DNA of 64,000 nt from Mactra quadrangularis (taxonomy: Eukaryota; Mollusca; Bivalvia; Venerida; Mactridae): assembly GCA_025267735.1 (NCBI GenBank), contig CM046297.1, positions 34,870,011-34,934,010 of the forward strand, written 5' to 3'. The notes below the pieces were generated by a model. That model worked only from the letters and a program-made list of their open reading frames with translations, searched no databases and was not told the DNA's origin. Shown here one piece after another: positions 22,895 through 34,414 of this stretch. The number at the start of each line of letters is the position of its first letter. Within the stretch, counting starts at the first letter, position 1. The translations under genes and the position numbers were made by a program.

Positions 22895-25028
22895 CTTAAA
22901 ATTAATGTCAAGCCTCGTACAAATTGTTTGTATCTATAATTATTGTCCGATTTCAAAATTTTTTGCGAAAAAAATATTCAAATCTTTCCTTTTAAGATTG
23001 GCCCCTGCTGTGAGTGACTAGATGTAATGTTCCATATTGACTTGTATTTAAACTACATTGTTTGAATGGTACTTGTATTTTAATAGAGTTCCATCAAAAC
23101 TAGTGTTCTTGATGATGTCACTAACATACTCATCATTAACAATATGGCTACAGTTACCAAATGTTTCTGTCAGGTTTTTGTGATGGAAGCATTATGATGG
23201 GTTAACACAAAACTGGCCTACACTCATCTTTATTTACATGTAGTTAGACTAGTTTTGCACTTACCTATCATGACTCATTTAATACATACACATTTTAATT
23301 TATCTGGGGTTGATACAGGGTTCAATTTAAAAAAGTAAGTTTTCTATTATTTTTTCATGATGATATTTTTAGCATTTTACTTGCTTGAAACCCAATGTCT
23401 TTTGGCATGGAATTGATGAGAACATACCATTTCAATTGGTTTGCAGACTGTAGGGACAATGATTGTTCAATGTTATCTTACAGAGAGGAGTGACTGTATT
23501 TTATTCTGGTCAAATTGACCATTATTGACCCAATGGTTTATTTTCTAAGCTAATTATTTTTTTAATTAGATTAGTCTGATAAAGAACGATTTAGAAGTGA
23601 AAGCTAGGAGAGAAAAATGTGTGGGCCGTTGATTAATTGTTGACAATTTATATTGTACGGCTTCTAAAGAAATGTCCAAAACAATGGAAAAGTAGTCCAA
23701 GCCCTTGAAAAAAGTAGACCCAACTCTTGAAAAGTAGTCCCAGTTCTTGACAGAGGTTATCAAAGTCGTAACCTTGTCAGTCTGTCAATCCTACATTGTG
23801 ATGTTTTGACGGAAATTGATTGTATTTGAAGCATGCCAAGAATTAATTAATTAAAATTGTTTTTGTTTGGCTTTGGTCATTACTGCATGCTGATGAATAA
23901 CAAAAATGCTGAGAAAATTGACTTTAGAAGACTTTTTCGCTGATGGAATCAATGGAAAGAGGGAAGTGTAGTTTCTGGAAATGTGTTTTGTGGGACACTA
24001 AACTCACCACTTAATAATAGTCTCTTTATACCACACTGTCAGTGATAGTCTTTTGTTTGATATGGGGATATTTTATTTAGAAATGTAGTTATTTGGAATG
24101 CTATTGTGGAGTACATACTATTTATGACTCTGCATGTTTATGTCCTAATTCTTGCATATATTTCTCACAATTGGCTAAAAATCAAGAATAGCTTTGAATA
24201 TTGAATGCCATAACTATGGCTGTAAGCTTATAATAGACTAGTGTAAAGAAGTGTTCTTATTCCTTTTTTTTGCTCATTTTGAGCCCAATCCCTAAATTTC
24301 GGAAAAAAGCCCTGCCTATTTAATCAATGTTTAAGAGAGCCCCAGCCATGGTAAGCTGGCTTGAGTTACTATTCAGCCAGTTACGGATCTAATCAGTGGT
24401 AAAATAAGCTGTGGCCAATTAAGGAGCATTGGTTAGCACCTTGACAAAAAGTTAGAAAGTTTCAGTTAGTAACCGAAAATCAATGTTAAAATGAACCTCA
24501 GCCATGATGCAATGGTAAGCTAACCTAACTCAAAACAGAAGAAATCTTTAAACTGAACAGGTGTTTAGACTCACTGACAAACTACTCTTTATTTAAGAAG
24601 GTAATAACAGTGTTATATCATTATTATTTACTTTTAGATCATTGATTTAGGATATCTGATAACAGGGGAAGTAATTATGTCAGATTATGTCATTGTATAT
24701 TTGTATTAGGCTGGAGTTATCTGTCTTGTTATCTCTGGTAGTGAAAGCTGTATGTTTAAGATTTTTGTTCCTTAAGTAGGCCAAGGTGGAAAATTATGTT
24801 TGTTGGTTGCAATTCTTAGCTGTGCTGCAGTTTGATTTTAAATCCTGTGATTCTTGTTCCATTTCTGGCTGTGGCAGATATTCTTTCATGTAACTTACCA
24901 AAATTTAATGAAAATTCAATAATGATGTAATTTTTTCTCTGTTTAGGCTTCTTGTTTAAGAGAAAGGTTTAGTACTTAATCAAACATATTTCATTTAATT
25001 ACAATAATACAATAAATAAAGTTTAATG
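22895..25028. other. AT-rich non-coding sequence with one short tandem repeat
   Basis: No gene was recognised. At 23684-23746 a unit of about 21 bp containing TTGAAAA(AA)GTAG(T/A)CCC occurs three times. Confidence 0.45.
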
Positions 25029-25029
25029 A

Positions 25030-25110
25030 CAAATGGCCAAGCGGTTACCATGTTGGACTGGTAATCATTCAATAGACAGCTTTGCATTGGTTCGAAACCC
25101 ATCCAAAACC
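25030..25110 (+). mobile_element. tRNA-Ser-like pseudogene or SINE head
   Basis: TGGCCAAGCGGTTA is a good type-II tRNA A box and GGTTCGAAACC a good B box about 53 bp later. Acceptor and anticodon stems do not pair properly (GTTGGA against TCATTC), so a functional tRNA is unlikely. No recognisable SINE tail follows. Confidence 0.55.
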
Positions 25111-25914
25111 TTGAGCTAGAAACTTTATCCTAATAGCTCAGTACTGGTGGACCAGGAAGCGAACTCGAAAGTAATTAATCTAAGTTATATGAAATTGTTT
25201 CACAATCAAGCTTAAAGAATTAGTATGAACTAAACTAGACAAAATTTGGTCATAAGAGTTGTGATTATGTAGGTCCCTTGTTTAGTGAGCTAGCCAGCCA
25301 CTGTAAATAACTAAGTAAGAAATGTTTAAAGACAGCATAAAGTTTATCTCTTTTAACCATAAAAGGGTAAAACTGTATAATTCTTTGTCTGCAGTGTGCC
25401 TTTAAAAAATATGGATAAGGGATGAAAAACAAACAATTATTGAATGCTGGCCTTGTAAATGCTATAATGATAATAATAATAATATTAGGGAGAAGTTAAG
25501 GGATTAGGGGCCTTAGATTATTGAGATAGTATTGTCTGATGACATCTTTAAACAGGGATTACTGCTGTAATGATACCTGTCAATCTTGCTGATTTTATAT
25601 TAAAGTAAATAGGAAGGGATATTGGGCTGAATGGTTAAGTAATGGGAACAGAAGGGTTTTATGAAAGTTGATCAAATTTTTAGAATTTTTGAGTTGTCAA
25701 AGTTGAATTCTGTTTAAATTATTGTAATTATCATTCATACTGCAAAGTTCCCCTATTTAGACCACCTTAGTTATTGCAAAATCATGCAATTTTGATGAAT
25801 TTTTAGTCCTAAATCCTTTCTTTGTTGATGATGCCCTGCACAGAGGAACCAGAGCCAGGACTTGATGATTTTATTTATAAAATAACAAATTTTATGGAAG
25901 AAAAACATACAAAT

Positions 25915-26270
25915 TAGGGCCAAAACACCATTTTGGGGGGAGGGCCCACAGTCTTTTTCTTGGGGAAAGTTAGAGTGGTTTTCACTTATTTGGGGAAAAT
26001 GCCCTACTTCATAGCCAGTATAAGAAATAAATTTATTCAATCATAAGTGTTACAAAACCCAGTATATTATTTGGTTAAGGAAACAACATAGACTGTGTTG
26101 GGTAGGTATCTCAAATATTTTCCCTTTCTATGAGAATTGTGGTTCAACATTCCTTGGGGAATGTTATGGGGTTGGGGAGTTTTGAGGACCAAACTGGGGG
26201 AAAAAGAGTCAGTTTTGTTTGGGGAAGCCGTCTGTATTCGGCTTCTGCTTAGATGAGTGTTTTGGCCCTG
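25915..26270. mobile_element. hAT-like non-autonomous element (356 bp)
   Basis: TAGGGCCAAAACAC at the left and GTGTTTTGGCCCTG at the right form a terminal inverted repeat. The interior is rich in TTGGGGAAA motifs. No clean 8 bp target duplication is visible. Two short minus-strand frames inside are not protein-like. Confidence 0.6.
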
Positions 26271-26599
26271 CAAACATTATAATGAAATATTGTTATGTAC
26301 TACTATATTAAGAAACAGTACTGACTACTATTTTCTAACAAATACATTATGTTTATTTATTTACATCTAGATGTATTAGAATACTAACATAAAGTTATTT
26401 GTATTATACTAGAGGCAAACTTGTATTGTCAGAATTTCTACATAAATTTACTTAATTACCTTGGAAACAGATGTTTAAATGACATACAGAACATTAATAT
26501 TTTAACATAATATATATGTACACATGTATATATGGAACACTGTATGAATGATTCTCTTTTAGTTACTATTAAACCTCAAATATTGGTATCTATGGAAGT

Positions 26600-26790
26600 G
26601 GGTAGGATCAGTTGTCCCATGGTAGGACACCTTAAGGATCAAGAGGTCCTAGGTTCAAACCCTACTAGGGACACTAGTACTCAGTACTGCTAATTTCATT
26701 GAGTAAGAAATTCACCTACAGGTGTTTTACTCCATTCAGGTGTTAATGCAGTCAGTGAGTGTATAGGTGTGTCCATTGTCTTATAAAAAT
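26600..26790 (+). mobile_element. SINE family C, degraded
   Basis: CATGGTAGGACACCTTAAGG, GGTTCAAACCCTAC and GGGACACT lie in head order, then TGCTAATTTCATTGAG, AAATTCACCTACAGG and TTCAGGTGTTAATG, paralleling the copies at 19262 and 49735. Confidence 0.7.
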
Positions 26791-28406
26791 CTACTTGTCC
26801 AAAACGTTGAAGCCAACTGTTAACCAAATTCAGCATATGGCATCGCCAGGTCTTTTACAAAGATTGTTTATGTTATGCCCCTGGGGTCAATATTGACCCA
26901 ACTCTAGGTGTTAACTGGTTTATTTGAGGTTAAATCAGGAAAAAAATCTATTGTCATTCTCATGCTTAATCTCTTCTTAGGCAATTTTGGTCATTGTTCC
27001 ACCAGCCTTTCACTGCTTTGATTCAATCATCAATGAGAGTATGTGCTTTGTTGTAGGATAACATTTCGAGTCCAGACATCTTGATCTTTCCACAAAATGT
27101 GAGTAGGACTACTGACTGCCTTCAAAAAATGTTGAATTGCAGGATAAAGCATCTAACATTAACATTACCATACATTAACACTCTAGTTGTCCATTTTATT
27201 GATGATTTATGAAATATTACAAATCCTGGAAGGTCTACTATGGTATTTATCTGTTGTTTTATGGCCTGGAATCATCTGTTATATGTTCATACCAAACATT
27301 GTTAGCTTTCTGAACATTTGAGGTGTGTACGCACTGTATGGATGGCTCTTTGCAGAAATGTGGTAGTGGTTGTGCACAGCTCTGAGCCATTATTTTATCA
27401 AAGATATGTTATGACTCTTGTTTTAACAGTTCCTTCAAACTAGCTTTTGTAGTAAAATGGTAGGTTTCCGATAATAACTTTTGAGGTCATGGTTTCGATT
27501 CCATCACTGACCATTAACTAATACCAAGTTAATTATTCTTACCAATATTTGTAATAGTTTTTACATGGGGTTTCCCCATGTTTATAAGTGGACTGTGGCA
27601 AATCCATATCAAAATTTGTTGCGGACAATTACATTCGGTTATGCGCGCGCAAATAAAGGGATAATTACCACTGCAATTAATATAGTCCGCATTACGCGTT
27701 AACAAGCAGACGATAAGAAGCACATGTATATCTTATCTAGTTTATGTAAGGTAAAAGTCCCTTGTATCGCTTCCATGAGTTGTATACAGCCATATACTCT
27801 GCCAAAACCCCATGTCTGACAGCGCTATCGGTGCTTTGATTATTCCTCGTAAAGGTATGAAGATGTTCTTAGTTACTTTGAGTAACAATGCAGTAATGAT
27901 TATCTTTTAATGTTTCTACAGAACTTGTGTGTCCAAAGTTATTGCTACAAAAGTTTTGACCACAAAAATTACCCAGTTTACAGTAAACATTTAGTTCTCA
28001 AGTCTATTAAAAGTACATTTCAACAAAAAAATCTTGAAGTAAAATAAATGATATTTAAAATGGGGTTTTCACTACATTTTTTCTACATTGTAACATTGAT
28101 GTGAACAGTTTTACATATAATGAAACAGATAATTAAGTCAGTATGTGTTGGCAGGTTTTATTGTATGAGGAGACCATTTCTGTTGTTGAACTTTTTCAAT
28201 GTTTAAAAAACCATTCAACTACAAACTAACAATGTTCAAGCTAACAAAGTGTTTAAATCACATTATCACAGTCCTGATGGTGATTTGTGTTAAAATAACT
28301 TTCAGGGGCAGATCTAGATCTTTTTCTTGAGAAAACCAAGCTGAAAGGTTTTCTAAGCTGATTTGGTAAAAGAATATGACAAATGTTTTAATTACTATTA
28401 TTGCTT
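26791..28406. other. Non-coding sequence with a decayed SINE head
   Basis: At 27449-27515 GTAGTAAAATGGTAGG and GGTTTCGATTCC (B box with one extra T) suggest an old tRNA-like head. A small CpG-bearing patch lies at 27610-27710. CAGGGGCAGATCTAGATC at 28303 looks like a single hAT-type end without a partner. Otherwise nothing is recognisable. Confidence 0.4.
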
Positions 28407-28568
28407 AATTTCATTCAACTATAAGTGGCCCACACATTAACCCTGCTGATTTAAATACTCACTACTGAACTTCTGTACCTCACAGCTATGGATAAAAATG
28501 ATCTATATATGTGTATGGGGATTAAATCAGCAGGGTCAATGTATGCACCACTGACAGTTGAATTAAAT
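28407..28568. mobile_element. Family D inverted-arm element, complete
   Basis: Left arm TCATTCAACTATAAGTGGCC and ACATTAACCCTGCTGATTTA; right arm GATTAAATCAGCAGGGTCAA and CCACTGACAGTTGAAT. The two arms are inverted copies around a loop of about 70 bp. Confidence 0.85.
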
Positions 28569-28624
28569 TTAACAATACCACTTTCAAATCTATTTTGGTT
28601 TTTGTAAGGGTCACTGTCAAAATG

Positions 28625-28690
28625 GTCAAGTAGTGGCATGCTCAACTCTAATCCCATGTTGTGAGTTTAATTCCTGGCCACCATAGCTCA
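28625..28690 (+). mobile_element. Decayed tRNA-derived SINE head
   Basis: GTCAAGTAGTGGCATGCTC and GTGAGTTTAATTCCTGGCCA keep the order and spacing of A- and B-box regions with substitutions. No tail follows. Confidence 0.35.
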
Positions 28691-29758
28691 TGGTCCTTTT
28701 GTTAAAAATTCAACCTTAATAGTAATTTGCTGTTGTAAAGTAGTGAAGGAATTGTCATAGAATGCTGATTTGGTGAGTTAGTCACTGTACATAATTACCT
28801 GAAAAAAATGTCTAACAATGAAGAATTCCATATAAAAAAGAAAATTCCAAAAAAGTTGAGTATCTACTCTCCCTCTGATCCCCTCCCTTGTAATCTCTCC
28901 ATCTGTCCCCTTCCCCTGTGCTGGATTCTCCCCTAACTTCATGTATGTAGTTTTGATTCATTTCATGACTAAGTTTTATATTGTTCAAACATTGTTACTT
29001 TGATCATTTGATGGTTCCAGCCTATAGAAACAGCAGGGAAGTATTCATGATGATAATTGTATTTTAATGAGTGGTCACTTTGGTCATTCACATATCTAGC
29101 GGTCAGTCTCTGATCTCAGATTTTACATTTATGTGTTGACAGATTGTATACTCAAATATCAACTCTGATGGTCAAAAATGGACAAATGGTCATTTTGATG
29201 GACTCAATAGCCATACTTGTTAACATTAAACGCTTAATTTGGTTTGAATAAAATGGACCGTTCTTTATGTGGTCCGAATAAAACTGACCATTCAGAAAAA
29301 GGTGGGAACTTTGCTGCAATCATTGAGAAAATTACTGTACACTTTATAAAGAGGTTGTCTGATACAATGTAAAGTATGAAATGGCCCCTCCTACATTATT
29401 AGGGGCTCGGTTATTGTAACCACATTTTGCCATTTATGAATGATTTGACTTTTGGCCCCTTTTTGTGGTCTCTTATTCAGTAGTATAGAAACCCGAGTAT
29501 TAACTTGAGCATGACCTTACTAATGTGTGAAAGGGTCAATTAAAAATTATAGAGCCCTTTATTGACCCCTACTTTGTCCCTTTAAAGGTTTAATTTATCA
29601 CAAAATGGCTACAGTCTGTCATAGTGTAGTTTACCATAGAATGTAATTATAACTTTGGTCAGTTAGTCATAATGTCACTGTGTTTCCATTCTACATCTTA
29701 AATAGTCAACTTCTTTGATGTTTTCACTGGTGGCTGCAGTCATGATGCAGTCACTAAT
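28691..29758. other. AT-rich sequence with a cluster of TGGTCA/TGACCA hexamers
   Basis: No gene. TGGTCA or TGACCA occurs at least five times between 29070 and 29300. Similar clusters lie near 31390, 32220-32340 and 43030-43320. Confidence 0.35.
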
Positions 29759-30059
29759 TGCAGGCCTCCTAGTGAAACCTTTAAAACCTTTAAAAACCTT
29801 TAATTTCAGAGCAAACTTTTAAAACCTTTACATTTCCCCAGAAAACCTTTAAAACGCCAAAATAGCCTGTAATTCTCACTCAAAACCTTTATATTTGCTC
29901 TGACTGGTTGCCGTGCTAGCTTAAAGCAAGTAATGGGTTTTGAAAATAGCCTTTATTTACTCTTTATTTTTTCATATTTTACACTAAAAGGCCTTTATTT
30001 TCATACATTGGAGCCTTTATAAAAACCTTTATTTTTGTTTTGGCCTGCTAGGACGCCTG
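29759..30059. mobile_element. Probable DNA element with AAACCTTTA-rich interior
   Basis: Left end GCAGGCCTCCTAGTG; right end, reversed, ACAGGCGTCCTAGCAGG. The interior repeats AAAACCTTTAAA-like motifs more than ten times. No target duplication is certain. Confidence 0.45.
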
Positions 30060-31563
30060 TAAATGTCTATTTTCTTTGCAGTCGAAAAACAGTGTTACTT
30101 TTGATATAGGGGCTTTAACATCTGTCACCTCTGCTGTCAACACTAATGTCATCAACCTCTGCATTTGTTTTTTCTTAACAATTCATACTCATTTATGGTT
30201 TTAATTAGCTACTTATTTCAGCAAAACAAACTTTATTTGTACTGCCTGTGCTTGTACGGGAAGACCCACAAATTTGAGCTCCAAATTAGGTCTGTTGGTA
30301 ATGAACATGTTTCTCTTTTGCCTCTGGCTTTGTTGTAGAATACTGTTTTGTCATTTGTCAAGTACCGTTGCTCCTAATTGTTTTCAAAACAAGTCATATG
30401 TCATTAAATAGAAGGTAACATATTGTTTGTAAGCCAATTAGCTTTTAAAACAATGTTAATTGAAATAGTTAATTACCACCTGTCTGTGTTAGGACACTGC
30501 TTTGTTTACTGTTGACAATACTAATTTAATATATTCTTGGATATTTGTGTATAATATGTTGACCCGATTTTGATGCTCTAATTTTGAAATTTGATTTTTA
30601 AGTTTATATCATTGGAGTTTGACTAAAATTAATCGAATTATGCATTTTGTGGTTATTTAACATAGTGGTTTTTTAAGCAAGTTCATTGACAACACAATTA
30701 AAACTTAACGGATAAAATTTGTCTAGTTAGCTTTCCTGACCCTTGAATGTATAGAAAATGGCAAGTTTTACAATTTTTTGAGCTCAAGAAAAGAGTATAT
30801 CACAAGGCTTTGTTTACTGTCTTGGAAAATTGGATGGACAATTATAGTTGAAGGAATATGGATAATTATGTTCTCTCTATGGGAATTCAGTTATTTGTTT
30901 TTTTACATGGTCAGCCCAAATATACAAGTGCCCTGTCCAATGACCACTGTCCTTGTTGTAGTGTTTTGTTGTACTATTAACACTTAAACCTTGAAGTTTG
31001 TCCATACAAATTTTACCTTAATTAACTATATAATTTATTCCTTTTGAAAATTTAACACTAAAACATCAAAAGTCAGCAGTTTATTATATCAGGGTAGTCA
31101 ATATTTATAAATTAGGTGTTAATAATAAAAGTCTATGTTTTCTTTGTAAATAATTAGTATAACAGTATTATACTACAATGTAAATAGTAAACAAATAGTA
31201 ATATTGTCCATTATTGACTTAATTGTATTGAAATATCCCACCGCTGTCAGCCAATATTGAAATATCGGAACTTTTTCAAGTATTTTTATTGATTTGGTCA
31301 GTTCTGGTAATGTTTACGCTCTTATGTCCACTTAAACAATCAAATGGACACTCTTGAGACCCACTCTGGACACTCCTGTTTAAAGTGCTTCACTGACCAT
31401 GGTGAATGCTCTGACCATATGACATGTATTTGAGTAACGTATTTGAGTAAGGCCTGGTCAATGAAACCTCACAGTAACAGCCAGCTATAGGACTATGTTG
31501 TTATAGCGAGCAGACATTGCCAAAACTTCCCAGCACTAGCCTGATAGTTAAAGACAAAATTAT
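30060..31563. other. AT-rich non-coding sequence
   Basis: I found no gene or repeat family on either strand. Confidence 0.4.
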
Positions 31564-31673
31564 CAACTAGCCAGACTATGATATAAAGTAAGTAATTTTC
31601 ACTTAACACAAGTCAGTTTACACAAGCTCAGATCCATTTTTACTTGTTCCGAGCTTCTGGCTAGTGGGTTGAG
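31564..31673. mobile_element. Family E short inverted-repeat element
   Basis: Left edge CAACTAGCCAGACTATG; right edge, reversed, CCTCAACCCACTAGCCAGAA. The right edge resembles the unit of the 12271 minisatellite. Confidence 0.6.
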
Positions 31674-31785
31674 GCAATGACTGAATAAGAGGTTGTGTAT
31701 GTTGGAACCCAGAGGTGACTGCTTTGCTGTCTGTTGCTAAGTCATGATATGTTTTATTTCCTTTGCGAAATCATGTTCAGAACAG

Positions 31786-31910
31786 TTCCTGAAGTTCAAG
31801 CTTGCATAAATGTTCTTAAACCCAAAGAAGTTCTTGAACTAAAATTTTTGAAAATGTGTATTTATAAAGCATTACAAGTTGTTCATGAACTTGCAGAACT
31901 TGTTCCAGAA
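31786..31910. promoter_or_regulatory. Cluster of four TTCnnGAA (heat-shock-element-like) motifs
   Basis: TTCCTGAA 31786, TTCTTGAA 31831, TTCATGAA 31882 and TTCCAGAA 31903. A heat-shock factor site normally needs three alternating nGAAn units; the first motif runs on into GTTC and comes close. It lies in a frame of 117 codons that I do not regard as a gene. Function is unproven. Confidence 0.3.
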
Positions 31911-33549
31911 CACTTGAAATTGTGTTACATGACTATGCAGGGCTCAACATTGATTGTCATGATTGCCTATGATGGGCTAACTTTGGGTTTGGAAAACAAA
32001 TTTTCAGCACAAGTCTTGCAATCCGGCAGCCAGAATATATTTATAACACTCCAATTTTGTACTTTTCGGCAAGTTATCACTTCATGAGAGGCAGATATTC
32101 AGATGTCTGTAGTAACTGAGTATATCTGACTCTTGTACAGTTCCTAGTAAACCATAGCATGAGAGGGCCCTCTGTTATCTCTGGACAAGAGTTATATCAA
32201 ATTAACCTTTACCAAGAGCTACCAACTGACCAGAACTGACCAGAAGTGTGGCTCCATTATCTTTTTATTGTCCAGAACGTGTCATAGATAGTAAAATCAG
32301 AGTGACCACAAAGACTGGTCATCTCTTGTAGATTTAATGGTCACTTGGGGAGCCTAATAAAATAAGCCATGAAAATTGTTTATGACCCTTTCTCTCGGCT
32401 ATTTATTGATAATCTAATTTTCATTAAGAGTTTTGATTTGCTAGTTAATTTTCTTGTTAAGTGCAGAACTGAACTAAGTGCTGTGTTGAAGTGGCTACAG
32501 TTAGCTCAGTTTCGAGTGTGGGCTGTTTGGTTTGTAGCAAAGGTTGTTGTGTTTGCTTATGAACATGTGTTCAGTGTCGTTTCCTCATACTGAAGTAATT
32601 GATGGCACTTATGCTAAGTCAATGAAAAACTCTTTTACTCTTTGTCTTTGAATGAAGTGTTAATTGTTTGTTATTTCTGAACACATTTACAATTATTATT
32701 ATTGAGTTTATAAATTTGATAAACTTGAAAGCACTTTGTAGCCTTTGTTGTGACCCAGTGGTAAGAATGCAGAATTTCAAACCCTGAGGTCCTAAGATTG
32801 ATTTCAGGCAGTGCCAAGGTATTTACCCCATATGAAAATTTAATATCATGTAAAATTGTCAGCTTCTTGTTCAAAAAGATTGGCAAGCCCTGGTAAGCTA
32901 GCAATATCAATCTACTATTTTGGAATTCTTGGTTACAAGAACTGTTCATTTACATGTAATTTTCAGTCCTAGTGATGATTTCAGTATTTTAAATCTTTGT
33001 CTTGCCTTCTTTATTTATGCACTATAGTAAAACCCTCTAAGATTGAAGCTGGCCCTAAGAAATGTACTTAAAAATGCTGTCCTGGAAAATATGGTCAGTT
33101 GAGGGAAGGGTGTTCAATTTAGATTTTGTGCACATTTTTTTTTAAAAACAACATTAATTTTTCAGTCTGAAAACAAATACATTTTCATGCCTTAGGATAA
33201 ATGTAGCCAATTGCAGGTCTGTTAAATGTTGGAATGATGGCCTTTAATTAAAATCTTTGGGAATGTTCATTTTGACACAATGCATTGACCCCCTAATGAT
33301 CCCTTTTCCTGTCAAAAAAGAAGTTCTATTAATACAGCTGCCTCAAAATAGGGACACGGTAGCTCCCTTATGTCTTGAAAACAGATATTTGTTTTGTTTG
33401 AAATGGTAATTTGAGAACACTTTAGTAAACACTCTTAAATGACCATTATTGACCACAGCTGTTTTGTGGCATTGCAACGGTCAGCAATGGCTATTAGCAA
33501 GTTATTTATTTGCAGTTTTTGATGTCTGGTTTACAAAAACACATGCATT
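31911..33549. other. AT-rich non-coding sequence with a decayed SINE-like head
   Basis: At 32745-32830 GACCCAGTGGTAAGAATGC and AAGATTGATTTCAGGCAGTG suggest a very old tRNA-like head. The rest is unassigned. Confidence 0.35.
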
Positions 33550-33832
33550 AGTGATGCCAATCTATGTCTTGAAGAAGGTTATTTGTTCAGACTGTAATTA
33601 TTGTAGGTTTATTTAGGTCTTTTTGTCCATGACTCTCAATAAAAAATTGTAACTTGTATGACTATGTTTTTTTGATAGTGATGCCAATCTTTATGTCTTA
33701 AAGAATATTAATAATCTGTCTGTAAAAACTGCAAATAAATAATTCTTATTGTGGATGAATTATCAGGGAGTTTTTGTCCATGACTTGAAATACAAATTTG
33801 TATCTTGAATATGCTATGCGTCTATGTTTCTT
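33550..33832. repeat. Diverged tandem duplication, period about 128-150 bp
   Basis: GTGATGCCAATCT at 33550 and 33678, each followed by ATGTCTT(G/A)AAGAA, TTTTTGTCCATGACT and a similar TTGTAACTTGTATGACTATG or TTGTATCTTGAATATGCTAT. Confidence 0.75.
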
Positions 33833-33998
33833 TCTCAAGAGGAAAGTTATTGTAAGCATTGAAAATATTGTTGTTTGTTTGACAGAAATGAACATTTTAA
33901 GTTGTCATGGTTTGTAAATATAAGATTTGTTGTAAACACAATTCAGATCAGGGTGCATTTTAATAGGTTAGTCTCATGTTGTTCATGGATAGTATTAG

Positions 33999-34409
33999 CA
34001 ATCTCCGTAAACAGAGATCTTGTAGAGCATTGTCGTACTGGATCTCTACTTTCTCAATGCAAGGTCACGTCAAGATGAACTTTGTGTCGACCAATCAATG
34101 CGTAGATTTCATCGAGACGAAAACACTATTAATCACATTTTGATTTCGTAATTTCTATTTTTAGACCAAGGTTTGCATGCTAATTTATCAGCGGTATACT
34201 TCACAGTCTGCGATTGGACGGCTCATTTCAAATTGCGTGACGTAGACGATGTAAACAAGTTACGTATCATAACAATGTATCATAACAATTTCGTCATGAA
34301 TATTATGATGAGAAAAGGTCACCTGAACGTGACCTTCGTTTGGAAAAGGCCAGATCTAAATTAGCGAGTATGGGAGTGGAAAATTTTAGATCGGGTTTTA
34401 ATCAGATTG
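33999..34409 (+). mobile_element. Family B element, complete
   Basis: CAATCTCCGTAAACAGAG to TTTTAATCAGATTG, colinear with the copy at 20084. It has a small internal duplication ACGTATCATAACAA / TGTATCATAACAA near 34262-34289. The flanks share ATTAG at both junctions (33994-33998, 34410-34414), shorter than the 9 bp seen elsewhere. The AAGGTCAC/GTGACCTT palindrome is at 34315-34336. Confidence 0.9.
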
Positions 34410-34414
34410 ATTAG

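Noticed and set aside
25030..25110. Functional tRNA-Ser gene
   Set aside because: A and B boxes are good, but the anticodon and acceptor stems do not pair.
31734..32087. 117-codon plus-strand ORF
   Set aside because: Internal GAAC/GTTC repeats explain much of it; no family, leader or splice context is visible.
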